Shown: in pieces, positions 25,831-34,029 of the stretch | Numbering within the stretch: the stretch's first letter is position 1 | Layout of the letters: the number at the start of each line of letters is the position of its first letter | NCBI GenBank assembly: GCA_965224595.1 | Contig: OZ245058.1 | Span: 558,001-622,000, forward strand | DNA from: Aliivibrio_A sp016764915 | GTDB lineage: Bacteria; Pseudomonadota; Gammaproteobacteria; Enterobacterales; Vibrionaceae | DNA: 64,000 bases | Direction: 5' to 3' | Program-made: the position numbers and the translations under genes | The notes under the pieces: model-generated | The model's input: only the letters and a program-made list of their open reading frames with translations | Database searches by the model: none | Told to the model about the DNA's origin: nothing

Positions 25831-27114
25831 TTATAACCCATATCCTAGCATCATTTGTGGCAAAAATAGGGTAAGTTGCGGGAATAAAGCAACTAAAATC
25901 AACACAATAAACAGGGGTATAAGCAGTGGTAAAACACCACGGGTGAGGACATGGAAAGGAATGTTACCGACCTTTGATACCACATACAACGCCATGCCCA
26001 TTGGTGGGGTTAAAATACCAATCATTAAGTTCAATATGGCCATTACACCAAAGTGAACGGGGTCAATGCCAACCGAAACTGCAACCGGAACTAAGAAGGG
26101 TACCAACAGTAGAAGCAGCGCTAAAGACTCAATAAATGTACCTAAAAATAGCAGCAATAAGTTTATTAATAACAGCAGTACTAATGGATTATCACTGATG
26201 GTCAAAAAGTACTCAGCCATGTGCTGTGGAAGTTGTTCTCTGGCAACAATCCATCCAAATACGGTCACACCAATCACCATTAAGCCCACAACCGCAGTGG
26301 TATTAACGGTCTCTTTGACGATGTCAATAAACTTGACAAAAGTAAGTTGTTTATAAACCACAGTGCCTAAAAATAGGGCATAGATTGAAGAGACGACAGC
26401 AGCTTCTGTCGGGGTGAACTTTCCTGAGAAAATACCACCAATGATAATGACAGGAGTCAATAGTGATAAAAAAGCCTCTTTAAAGGCAATAAAACGCTCT
26501 TTAGCCGGCGCTTTAGGTAGCGTTTTATAGCCTCTTTTTTTACAAATAAAGTAACTCATTACCATTAAAGAGATAGCGCATAATAAGCCAGGGATAGCGC
26601 CTGCTAAAAACAGTGCACCAATGGATGTATTTGAAACGACACCATAGATAACCAGTGGAATTGATGGTGGGATCAATGGGCCAATGATACATGAGGCTGC
26701 AGTTAGTCCGCCAGCAAAGTCATCGTCATAACCGGCATCACGCATTGATTTTATTTCAAGTTGACCTAAGCCACCAGCATCGGCCAATGCTGAACCAGAC
26801 ATCCCTGAGAACAACAGACTTGCCATAATATTGACATGCCCAAGGCTACCCGTAATATGTCCCACCAATGATTTAGCAAAATTAAAAATACGCTCAGTGA
26901 TGCCTGAGCTATTCATTAAGTGGCCGGTAAGCACAAAGAAGGGTACGGCAAGCAGCGTAAAGTTATTTATACCGCCAAGCATCTGCTGTGCGGCGAAGTT
27001 GATTCCCATGCTATTGGTGAAAACCAGAAACGCAAGGGCGATAATAATTAATGAAAATCCAACGGGCATTCCAGCAAAAAGTAGAGCTAGCCAGCCAAAA
27101 ATTGAAGTAGCCAT
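25831..27114 (-). CDS. siaM: Sialic acid TRAP transporter large membrane subunit SiaM
   Basis: A 427-residue polytopic protein of the DctM family with about 11-12 hydrophobic segments. SiaM is the sodium-coupled transport channel that takes sialic acid from SiaP. Typical segments are PFFVLTGHLMNSSGITERIF, GMSGSALADAGGLGQLEI and GILTPPMGMALYVVSK. The gene follows siaQ with an 8-base gap. Here SiaQ and SiaM are separate, as in Vibrio, and not fused as in Haemophilus. Confidence 0.93.
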   Translation of the reverse strand: MATSIFGWLALLFAGMPVGFSLIIIALAFLVFTNSMGINFAAQQMLGGINNFTLLAVPFFVLTGHLMNSSGITERIFNFAKSLVGHITGSLGHVNIMASLLFSGMSGSALADAGGLGQLEIKSMRDAGYDDDFAGGLTAASCIIGPLIPPSIPLVIYGVVSNTSIGALFLAGAIPGLLCAISLMVMSYFICKKRGYKTLPKAPAKERFIAFKEAFLSLLTPVIIIGGIFSGKFTPTEAAVVSSIYALFLGTVVYKQLTFVKFIDIVKETVNTTAVVGLMVIGVTVFGWIVAREQLPQHMAEYFLTISDNPLVLLLLINLLLLFLGTFIESLALLLLLVPFLVPVAVSVGIDPVHFGVMAILNLMIGILTPPMGMALYVVSKVGNIPFHVLTRGVLPLLIPLFIVLILVALFPQLTLFLPQMMLGYGL

Positions 27115-27122
27115 GATAATTC

Positions 27123-27638
27123 CTATGGTTTAGCTGGTTCGATAGAATCAGATTGAGGAGAGTTGTTTGAAGAGCCTTGGCGGAAAATAGTGGTTAAATA
27201 CCACATTCTCTCAAGCTGTCTAGCAAACATGAAACAACTACCCAGAGGCAGGCTATAGTTCATCCACTTACTTGATATTCCAAGTGTAATGAGTTCAAAG
27301 AAAGCGGTTCGTTGAACGTGCTGATAACCGAGGTATATCATCGCGATAATGGAGATAAGAACCAAAACTTCTAACAACATGCTCAGTGAGAAGCGGGTAG
27401 TATTGCCGAGCTTGTCAGAGAAAAAGGTGATTTTTACGTGAGTATCTTTTTTGATAGCAATGGCGCCACCAATAATAACCATGTGTACAAAGAGTAATCG
27501 AGCGAGCTCTTCACTCCATATTGATGGACTATCGAGTAACCATCGCGCAACAATTTGCCAAGTTAATAGAAGTAATAAAACAATCATTAAAGGAACGGTA
27601 ATGATCTCTTCTATATTTTTTAGAGCTTTCCTTAACAT
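27123..27638 (-). CDS. siaQ: Sialic acid TRAP transporter small membrane subunit SiaQ
   Basis: A 171-residue DctQ-family protein with four membrane segments. The WSEELARLLFVHMVIIGGAIA segment is typical of the family. It pairs with SiaM in the inner membrane. It starts 44 bases after the siaP stop, with a perfect stem-loop in between. Confidence 0.92.
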   Translation of the reverse strand: MLRKALKNIEEIITVPLMIVLLLLLTWQIVARWLLDSPSIWSEELARLLFVHMVIIGGAIAIKKDTHVKITFFSDKLGNTTRFSLSMLLEVLVLISIIAMIYLGYQHVQRTAFFELITLGISSKWMNYSLPLGSCFMFARQLERMWYLTTIFRQGSSNNSPQSDSIEPAKP

Positions 27639-27651
27639 ACTTTTCTCCGTA

Positions 27652-27673
27652 GCCAGTCTATCTCTAGACTGGC
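27652..27673. repeat. Perfect stem-loop between siaP and siaQ
   Basis: GCCAGTCTA, loop TCTC, TAGACTGGC. A 9-base perfect stem placed 9 bases after the siaP stop. Such intercistronic hairpins usually protect the mRNA of the binding protein so that it is made in excess over the membrane subunits. No T-run, so it is not a full terminator. Confidence 0.7.
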
Positions 27674-27682
27674 ACTTAGGGA

Positions 27683-28648
27683 CTACATTTTAGCGATTTT
27701 TTCAATTAATGGCTCATCTATTTTCTTATCAAACTCGGTATACAGAGGTTGCATTGCTTCTCTAAATGGCGTGAGATCTGGGTAAGTCACAGAGACACCT
27801 TTCTCTTCAAAGAATGCGATAAGATCTTTCTCTTGCGTTTTCACTGTATTGGTGTGAGAAGCGCCCGCTTTGGCTACCGATTTAGTAATTACCTCTTTTT
27901 GAGCATCACTCAGTGATTTCCAGCGAGACTCAGAGATTATAACCATCTGATCATTAACGATGTGATTGGTCATAGCGAGATTAGACTGAACTTCATAGAA
28001 CTTTTTGGCTTTAATGGTTGGTAATGGATTCTCTTGACCATCTACAGCGTTGGTTTGTAGTGCAAGATAAACCTCTGAGAATGCCATCGGTGTTGGAGAG
28101 GCACCAGAAAGTTTGGCAAAGTTAAGGTTAGGTTTTGCATTTGGCACGCGAAGTTTTAACCCTTTAAAGTCTTCAATCGAGTTAATTGCTCGGTTAGAAC
28201 TGGTTTGACGGGTTCCGTTATACCATGTATCTAGAGCTCGCCAGTTGTATTTTTCTAACATCTCATCACGGATGCCTTGGCCAAATGGAGAGTTGAATAC
28301 GCGTTGGATATGTTCATAATTTTTAATCACATAAGGTTGAACCACAGCCGATGCGCGTGGGATCCAAAGTCCCATTCTTCCTAACTCAGAGTAAGTGATG
28401 TCCAAATCACCTAAGCTAAGTTGTTGTAACATTGCTCTATCATCGCCTAATTGAGCGCTTGGGTAGAGAGCAAGAGTCATCTCACCTTTTGACAGCTCTT
28501 TGATTGAGTCAGCTAAAAGAGTGGCTGATTGGTACTCAATTGAACCAACAGAAGCCTGCATACCCATCTTAAGTTCAATGGCCGCTTGTGAGAGCGAAGC
28601 AAACCCAAGTCCAAGAAGTGCGATGGTGATTTTGTTGACTGTGTTCAT
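27683..28648 (-). CDS. siaP: Sialic acid-binding TRAP periplasmic protein SiaP
   Basis: A 321-residue secreted solute-binding protein. The signal peptide ends near ASLSQA-AIELKMG. The segment GLKLRVPNAKPNLNFAKLSG holds the conserved arginine (Arg167 of the precursor) that grips the sialic acid carboxylate, and SEVYLALQTNAVDGQENP is the DctP-family signature. Very close to characterised SiaP proteins along its length, which supports the substrate call. First gene of the minus-strand siaPQM operon and divergent from the SGNH esterase gene. Confidence 0.95.
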   Translation of the reverse strand: MNTVNKITIALLGLGFASLSQAAIELKMGMQASVGSIEYQSATLLADSIKELSKGEMTLALYPSAQLGDDRAMLQQLSLGDLDITYSELGRMGLWIPRASAVVQPYVIKNYEHIQRVFNSPFGQGIRDEMLEKYNWRALDTWYNGTRQTSSNRAINSIEDFKGLKLRVPNAKPNLNFAKLSGASPTPMAFSEVYLALQTNAVDGQENPLPTIKAKKFYEVQSNLAMTNHIVNDQMVIISESRWKSLSDAQKEVITKSVAKAGASHTNTVKTQEKDLIAFFEEKGVSVTYPDLTPFREAMQPLYTEFDKKIDEPLIEKIAKM

Positions 28649-28742
28649 AGTTTATCCCTTCACTTATTATTAGATGTTTAATGGTTGAAGATTTTTTTTA
28701 TTACTACTGGAGAAAATATTTATTTACTTATGGTAGTACCTT

Positions 28743-28790
28743 GAAGTTTTTTTTCAAATGGGTAATATCAGTTTTGTGATCATGAACAAA
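28743..28790. promoter_or_regulatory. Weak NanR-like and CRP-like sites between siaP and the SGNH gene
   Basis: GAAGTTTTTTTTC (28743-28755) matches 8 of 10 defined positions of the palindromic motif found at the other nan promoters. TGTGATCATGAACAAA (28775-28790) has a perfect left CRP half-site and a poor right half. Both lie in the 285-base divergent promoter region, which holds no gene. Confidence 0.35.
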
Positions 28791-28933
28791 AACTGAACAT
28801 AATCTAAAAAAAATAGCTTTTAAAAATAGATGAATAGCGATTAGATTAATTAGGCCTTTGAGATGTCTGTTTTTATCTTTTAGTTAAAGTTGACTGATTT
28901 CAGTACAAATACCGACTATATAGCGACCTTTAA

Positions 28934-29770
28934 ATGAAAAGTTCCGAAATGAAAGATTTGGTAATCACGCAATATGAACGAGATGGCGTAATCAATATTG
29001 AGCAGTTGTTTTTGCAGCTGGCTCCTATCTCATGTCGGGATATTATCAATGAAGTTATCTCGGTTTTATTCGAAGATGATCCAACATTATCGGCTCGATG
29101 TCTCAATAATCAACTATTGCCGATCCTAAAATCACTGCCTAAAGAGCTCACCATAGAGCAGAAAATGGAGCAAAGTTGTAAAGAGTTAGTGGCACTTAAT
29201 AGCACGCAGATGCACAGTCGATATCTTCAAGTGACAGACTGCCATCGACAGTTTTTAAAAGAGACCGATGTATTAATGTTTGGTGATTCGTTAACAGAAT
29301 GGGGACCTTGGGCTGATGCATTTCCCACTCTCAAAATTACCAATCGAGGCATTGCCGGTGACACGACGGAAGGGATGTTAGCTCGGGTGAAAGATAGCCT
29401 GCTATTAGAGCCTAAAACCGTGTTTGTCATGGCGGGTGTGAATGACTTAGCAAAAGGCGTCGCCATTATCGATATTGTTCAGCATTACAGCGAGATTGTA
29501 CAAGTTTGGAGAATGAAAAATATTGATGTTTATGTGCAATCCACTCTGTTGGTCGGTGAGCGTTTAGCGCATCTTAATCCGCAAATTATTGAACTTAATG
29601 CTCAATTGAGTGAGATGAGTAAAAGGAACAGTGCGAACTACATCGATCTTAATGACACACTTTGTCCTAGTGGCAGTTTACAGCCTATTCATAGCTGTGA
29701 TGACTTACATTTAAATGCTTTGGCCTATCAGCAGTGGGCGGAAGTGATTGCAATCAAATTGAAGAGATAG
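28934..29770 (+). CDS. SGNH/GDSL-family esterase, possible sialic acid O-acetylesterase
   Basis: A 278-residue protein without signal peptide, so likely cytoplasmic. The C-terminal SGNH hydrolase domain (about 110-278) has block I FGDSLTEWG (Ser119), block II NRGIAGDTTEGM, block III AGVND (Asn170) and block V DDLHLN (Asp256, His259). All catalytic residues are present. The first 110 residues form a helical extension I do not recognise. The position at the head of the nanM-nanE-nanK strand suggests removal of O-acetyl groups from sialic acid after uptake. Known NanS enzymes are periplasmic, so this would be a different route. Confidence 0.75.
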   Translation: MKSSEMKDLVITQYERDGVINIEQLFLQLAPISCRDIINEVISVLFEDDPTLSARCLNNQLLPILKSLPKELTIEQKMEQSCKELVALNSTQMHSRYLQVTDCHRQFLKETDVLMFGDSLTEWGPWADAFPTLKITNRGIAGDTTEGMLARVKDSLLLEPKTVFVMAGVNDLAKGVAIIDIVQHYSEIVQVWRMKNIDVYVQSTLLVGERLAHLNPQIIELNAQLSEMSKRNSANYIDLNDTLCPSGSLQPIHSCDDLHLNALAYQQWAEVIAIKLKR

Positions 29771-29884
29771 CGTTTTTTTATCTCTACATGAAGAAAATTT
29801 TTGTTGTTTAGAAGTTAACAAAGGAAATTTACATGGTGGAATGGTTCCCCATGTAATGTCGTTACTAAGCGTATGGAGATACTC

Positions 29885-31051
29885 ATGAATAACCCGATAT
29901 ATCGATCTGCAAAATCACTTTTACTCGTATCTGCCGCGATCTGCTCAACGCAGCTGCTTGCTGCTGATGAGATCTGGCCAAATTTACCTGAGGGGATAAA
30001 AAGTGGTGTTGCGGTTCAATCTAATGGAAAACTGTTTGTTGGATTAGGCTCTGCTGGACAGCATATGTACTCACTCGACTTGGAGAGCGTTAATAAAGGT
30101 TGGCAAAAATTACCTGATTTTATTGGCCCTGCAAGAAACGGTGCGACGGCAACAGTAGCGGATGGGAAAATACTGGTTTTTGGTGGTGCAGGCAAAGTAA
30201 ACGCATCTGACCGAGCACCCATAATTTTTAACTCGGTATACAGCTTTGATATTAAAGATAACCGTTGGGTAGAAGAGAAAACCCGTTCACCAGTGGGTCT
30301 GCTGGGCGCTTCATCTTATACCGATGACAGCGGCGAAGTGATCTTTATTGGCGGTTATAACAAACAACTGTTTGATACTTACCTATCTGATATTACTGCG
30401 GTTGACAAAAAGTCTGACCCAGTTAAATGGCAAAAAATTGTTGACGATTACATGGGTATGAAACCTCAAGATTACCGTTGGAATACCCAAGTATTAAGTT
30501 ATTCAATCAAGGGAAATAAGTGGAGTGATCTAGGCACTTCACCTTATACACCCAATTGTGGTTCTGCATTGGTGATTGATAACAATACCGCCACATTAGT
30601 CAGTGGCGAAATCAAACCTGGTTTGAGAACCGCTGAAGTTAAGTCATTAAAGGTCACTGATGGCAATGTGAGTTGGAAAACAATGTCAGCGTTGCCTCAA
30701 CCTTCAGGACAGTCGCTGCAAGAGGGGGTTGCAGGTGCTTACGCGGGTAAAATTGGAGATGCTTTAGTGGTGATGGGAGGAGCAAACTTCCACGGTGCTA
30801 GACAACAGTTTGAAGAGGGAGGTCTGTTTGCTCATAACGGTCTTTCAAAAGCCTATAACCCTGAAGTGTACGTGATGAAAGGCAGCCAGTGGAAACAAGT
30901 TAACGATCTGCCAAAAGGGATGGCCTATGGCGCGTCATTTACCCTGCCAAGTGGCATTCTTGTGGTTGGTGGAGAGAATAAAAAGAGAGAAGCACTTAAT
31001 GATGTGTTTTTAGTGACATTAAGTGAATCAGGCGTTGCGATTACCGATTAA
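29885..31051 (+). CDS. nanM: Sialic acid mutarotase NanM (kelch propeller)
   Basis: A 388-residue periplasmic protein. The signal peptide ends near CSTQLLAA-DE. Six kelch-type repeats form a beta-propeller with motifs such as GKILVFGGAGK, VIFIGGYNKQLFDTY and GILVVGGENKKREALNDV. NanM converts alpha-sialic acid to the beta form recognised by transporters. The ATG at 29885 was chosen because GGAGAT lies 5 bases before it; an ATG at 29873 would place that ribosome site inside the gene. It follows the SGNH gene by 114 bases and ends in a terminator. Confidence 0.93.
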   Translation: MNNPIYRSAKSLLLVSAAICSTQLLAADEIWPNLPEGIKSGVAVQSNGKLFVGLGSAGQHMYSLDLESVNKGWQKLPDFIGPARNGATATVADGKILVFGGAGKVNASDRAPIIFNSVYSFDIKDNRWVEEKTRSPVGLLGASSYTDDSGEVIFIGGYNKQLFDTYLSDITAVDKKSDPVKWQKIVDDYMGMKPQDYRWNTQVLSYSIKGNKWSDLGTSPYTPNCGSALVIDNNTATLVSGEIKPGLRTAEVKSLKVTDGNVSWKTMSALPQPSGQSLQEGVAGAYAGKIGDALVVMGGANFHGARQQFEEGGLFAHNGLSKAYNPEVYVMKGSQWKQVNDLPKGMAYGASFTLPSGILVVGGENKKREALNDVFLVTLSESGVAITD

Positions 31052-31063
31052 CGATCGGCTTCT

Positions 31064-31104
31064 CATCTCTGCTCCAGCTCTATCCGTGCAGAGATGATTT
31101 TATT
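31064..31104 (+). terminator. Terminator after nanM
   Basis: CATCTCTGC and GCAGAGATG form a perfect 9-base stem with a 15-base loop, followed by ATTTTATT. It separates nanM from the nanE-nanK unit. Confidence 0.75.
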
Positions 31105-31138
31105 ATGGAGTTGATCATTGTTTTTATTGTTTATGTGT

Positions 31139-31151
31139 GAAGTTTTGCTCC
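31139..31151. promoter_or_regulatory. NanR-like operator 1 upstream of nanE
   Basis: GAAGTTTTGCTCC, a 13-base imperfect palindrome of the form GRAGT-N3-RCTYC. Its centre is 38 bases from a second copy in the same promoter region. Confidence 0.6.
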
Positions 31152-31176
31152 TATTCCTGTTCCTATGTTATGGTGT

Positions 31177-31189
31177 GGAGTAAAGCTTC
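31177..31189. promoter_or_regulatory. NanR-like operator 2 upstream of nanE
   Basis: GGAGTAAAGCTTC, the same palindromic form. It lies 28 bases before the nanE start codon, where bound repressor would cover the transcription start or leader. Confidence 0.6.
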
Positions 31190-31217
31190 ATGACTGGATT
31201 GATTTTTGGAGTATTTT

Positions 31218-31925
31218 ATGAATCCTAGTGTTCAACCTATTTTAGCTACCCTGCGACATGGATTTGTTGCCTCTTGCCAACCAGTGGATGATGGCCCTAT
31301 GGATCACCCAACGATTGTGTCTGCCATGGCACAAGCTTCTGTTATAGGCGGTGCAGCGGGATTGAGAATTGAAGGTGTAGAGAACCTTAAAGCAGTTCGT
31401 CCTAATGTGTCGGTCCCGATAATCGGGATTGTAAAGCATGATTTGGTTGACTTTGCAGTACGAATTACCCCTTTCCTGGAAGATGTTAGAGCCCTAAAAG
31501 AAGCGGGGGCTGATATTATCGCCATTGACGCAACCCATCGCGGCCGACCCGTATCTGTTGCTGAGTTAGTCAAAGAGATTCATCAAGTTGGTTGCTTGGC
31601 AATGGCAGATTGTTCCACTTTAGAAGAGGGGCTATATTGTCAATCAATAGGCGTAGAAATAATTGGTTCGACTCTCTCAGGTTATATCAGTGGTATTACG
31701 CCGAATGAGCCAGATTTTGAGTTGGTTAAACAACTTAAAGCACAGGGTTGTACTGTGATGGCTGAAGGACGATATAATTCACCACAACTTGCGCGTCAAG
31801 CGATTGAGCTAGGTGCCCATTGTGTGACGGTAGGCTCTGCGATTACTCGAGTTGAGCACATTTGTGGTTGGTTTAAGAGTGAAGTAAATAAAGCGGCGAT
31901 GGAGCCAATTAAGGCGATGGTATGA
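31218..31925 (+). CDS. nanE: N-acetylmannosamine-6-phosphate 2-epimerase NanE
   Basis: A 235-residue TIM-barrel enzyme that converts ManNAc-6-phosphate to GlcNAc-6-phosphate. Family segments include GLRIEGVENLKAV, VPIIGIVKHD, DIIAIDATHRGRP, MADCSTLEEG and VMAEGRYNSPQLARQAIELG. The ATG at 31218 has GGAG 6 bases upstream; the frame extends to a TTG 12 bases earlier. It overlaps nanK by 4 bases. Two NanR-like sites precede it. Confidence 0.95.
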   Translation: MNPSVQPILATLRHGFVASCQPVDDGPMDHPTIVSAMAQASVIGGAAGLRIEGVENLKAVRPNVSVPIIGIVKHDLVDFAVRITPFLEDVRALKEAGADIIAIDATHRGRPVSVAELVKEIHQVGCLAMADCSTLEEGLYCQSIGVEIIGSTLSGYISGITPNEPDFELVKQLKAQGCTVMAEGRYNSPQLARQAIELGAHCVTVGSAITRVEHICGWFKSEVNKAAMEPIKAMV

Positions 31926-32824
31926 AGCACTGTTTAGCGATTGATATTGGCGGAACCAAATTAGCTGCGGCTATTGTAAAACAGGACCATATTGTACAAC
32001 GAGTTCAGTGTGAGACTCCGCACTCTAACGATCCTAAACAGCTGATCGCAGCGCTAACTGCACTATTACAACCTCTCATATCGAGCGCTGATTATGTGGC
32101 TGTCGCCTCCACTGGCATCATCAATGATGGTGTGTTGACCGCATTGAATCCAGTTAATTTAGGTGGCTTGGATCAGTTCCCGCTGGTTGATGTGTTATCC
32201 ACCATCACAAGCTTACCTGTATTTGCGATTAATGATGCTCAAGCGGCTGCTTGGGCAGAATATGCTCAACTTGAGCATAACGTGCAAGATATGGCGTTTA
32301 TCACAGTATCAACAGGGGTTGGTGCTGGCGTGGTACTTAACCGTAACCTCATTACCGGAGCTCGTGGAGTTGCCGGTCATGCCGGTCATATGCAAGCTGA
32401 TCCTATGGGTAAACGTTGTGGTTGTGGCCGAATTGGTTGTGTCGAGACGATAGCATCGGGCACGGCAATAGCGCAACGAGGCAAAGAGATCATGGGCAAT
32501 GTATCGTCCGGAAAAGAGGTTTATGATCTTTTTCTAAGTGGCGATCAGCAGGCGAAAGAGATTATCGAATCCTCGGCAAAAACAATTGCAAACTTAATTG
32601 CTGATTTAACCATTGCTTTAGACTTAGATGTAGTGGTTTTAGGAGGCAGTGTAGGGCTGGCTGAAGGGTATGTAGAGTTGGTTAACGACTGTCTCTCATC
32701 AATGCCAGTAATTTATCAACCGAAAGTACTTAATGCCCAAGCGGGGGCCGATGCAGGATTAATAGGTGTTGCTTTGTGGTCAAAGCAGCAGCTAACAAAA
32801 AAAGAGGGCGTCACCATTAAGTGA
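31922..32824 (+). CDS. nanK: N-acetylmannosamine kinase NanK
   Basis: A 300-residue ROK-family kinase that phosphorylates ManNAc. It has the ATP-binding DIGGTKLAAAIV, the catalytic aspartate in FAINDAQAAAWAE, the GHAGHMQ zinc-ligand histidine and the zinc cluster CGCGRIGC. Translationally coupled to nanE (4-base overlap). Its last codons lie inside the terminator hairpin of the convergent nanA gene. Confidence 0.95.
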   Translation: MKHCLAIDIGGTKLAAAIVKQDHIVQRVQCETPHSNDPKQLIAALTALLQPLISSADYVAVASTGIINDGVLTALNPVNLGGLDQFPLVDVLSTITSLPVFAINDAQAAAWAEYAQLEHNVQDMAFITVSTGVGAGVVLNRNLITGARGVAGHAGHMQADPMGKRCGCGRIGCVETIASGTAIAQRGKEIMGNVSSGKEVYDLFLSGDQQAKEIIESSAKTIANLIADLTIALDLDVVVLGGSVGLAEGYVELVNDCLSSMPVIYQPKVLNAQAGADAGLIGVALWSKQQLTKKEGVTIK

Positions 32825-32833
32825 TACCCTCTT
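32795..32833 (-). terminator. Terminator of nanA, overlapping the nanK end
   Basis: A 13-base stem (AAGAGGGCGTCAC with GTGATACCCTCTT, one mismatch, one possible G-U) with loop CATTAA. On the minus strand it is followed by a run of seven T. It lies 18 bases beyond the nanA stop, and the nanK stop codon is inside it. Confidence 0.85.
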
Positions 32834-32851
32834 ATTTGTCAATATAGTAGC

Positions 32852-33748
32852 TTAACTTACGAGGAAGTTAGCGGCTTTCATTCTGGTTATGACGGTCTCT
32901 TTTTGCTCTTTGGTGAGTGCTTTAAGAGGCAGACGTGGATCGCCAGCATCAATATCGTGCAGCGCCATTGCCGCTTTGCCAGCTGCGACACCACCAAACT
33001 CAACGAGTACACGAATCAGAGCAATAACATTGTCCATCTCTTTGATGACTTGTTGCTGGTTACCTTGATTAAACGCGTCAATAATCTTATGGAACTGCGG
33101 GGCCGCATAGTTATAGGTGCTACCCACAGCACCGATAGCGCCAACAGCAAGAGCCGCAGGTAGAAATTCATCTATACCAAATGGGATATCGAATTTGCCA
33201 TCGCACGCTCTTAAGCAGCGCTGATATTCGTACAGATCACCACTGTTGAACTTAATGCCAAATAGATTCGGTATTCTTGATTCTGCTTTAATTAAAAACT
33301 GCTCCATATCCAAGTTTACACCAGACATACCTGAATGGTAGTAGTAGAAGCCTTTTGAAGGCGCAGCAGCGGCAACTTCAACGCAATAATCCACTAAGTC
33401 ATCGACTGAACCAGGCTTAAAGAAGCAAGGACCAATAGCAGAGGTGGCGAAAATATCGAGGGTGTCAGCGTGGCGAGTCAGCTCAAGAGTATCAACAATG
33501 CTAAGTGCACCAGTATGTACTGTGATCTTCAGTTTCCCTTTAGATACAGCTACCCAAGTTTCAGCAATTTTCTTTCTCTCATCGACTGAGCAGTGAATAC
33601 CTTCGCCAGTGGTGCCACAAATATAGATACCATTTACTTTATCGTTAATTAAATGGCTGGCAATTTTCTCAATTTCTGAGAAGTTGACAGATCCATCTGC
33701 GGAAAAAGGAGTATGTGGTGCTGCTATTAATCCAGTGAGCTTTTCCAT
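32852..33748 (-). CDS. nanA: N-acetylneuraminate lyase NanA
   Basis: A 298-residue aldolase that splits sialic acid into ManNAc and pyruvate. The Schiff-base lysine is Lys166 in GIKFNSGDLYEY, the catalytic tyrosine is Tyr137 in FYYYHSG, and the carboxylate-binding GTTGEG is at 45-50. It is transcribed divergently from nanR. A perfect palindrome of the cluster's operator type lies 27 bases before its start codon. Confidence 0.96.
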   Translation of the reverse strand: MEKLTGLIAAPHTPFSADGSVNFSEIEKIASHLINDKVNGIYICGTTGEGIHCSVDERKKIAETWVAVSKGKLKITVHTGALSIVDTLELTRHADTLDIFATSAIGPCFFKPGSVDDLVDYCVEVAAAAPSKGFYYYHSGMSGVNLDMEQFLIKAESRIPNLFGIKFNSGDLYEYQRCLRACDGKFDIPFGIDEFLPAALAVGAIGAVGSTYNYAAPQFHKIIDAFNQGNQQQVIKEMDNVIALIRVLVEFGGVAAGKAAMALHDIDAGDPRLPLKALTKEQKETVITRMKAANFLVS

Positions 33749-33774
33749 TATTGTTCCTTAGTAAATGTGTGATA

Positions 33775-33787
33775 GAAGTTAAACTTC
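33775..33787. promoter_or_regulatory. NanR-like operator at the nanA promoter
   Basis: GAAGTTAAACTTC, a perfect palindrome and the best copy of the family. A related but degenerate copy (GGAGTTTTGTTTA, 33806-33818) follows 31 bases on, and shares its left flank TTTATG with the site before nanQ. Confidence 0.65.
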
Positions 33788-33883
33788 AATATTATTTAAA
33801 TTTATGGAGTTTTGTTTATATTATGGAGCAGAAGTTCTCTAGGCAATAGATTATTCGCGATAAAAGGGGGCAAACACAAAAAA

Positions 33884-33899
33884 TGTGATCATAAGCACA
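33884..33899. promoter_or_regulatory. CRP-like site between nanA and nanR
   Basis: TGTGATCATAAGCACA matches the CRP consensus TGTGA-N6-TCACA at 9 of 10 defined positions. It lies 135 bases from nanA and 131 bases from nanR and could serve either promoter for catabolite control. Confidence 0.65.
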
Positions 33900-33960
33900 A
33901 TCAGCATTGCCTTACGTTTCTGCTCACAAAATTAAAGTGCAGTTGTTGTAGATAATCAGT

Positions 33961-33973
33961 GGAGTTTTACTTC
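33961..33973. promoter_or_regulatory. NanR-like operator at the nanR promoter
   Basis: GGAGTTTTACTTC, one base away from a perfect palindrome. It lies 57 bases before the nanR start codon, which fits autoregulation. Confidence 0.6.
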
Positions 33974-34029
33974 ACAAAGAGTAGTCATGCTGTACTATTT
34001 GCAGCAATATCTGAATTGAGAGAAAGACG

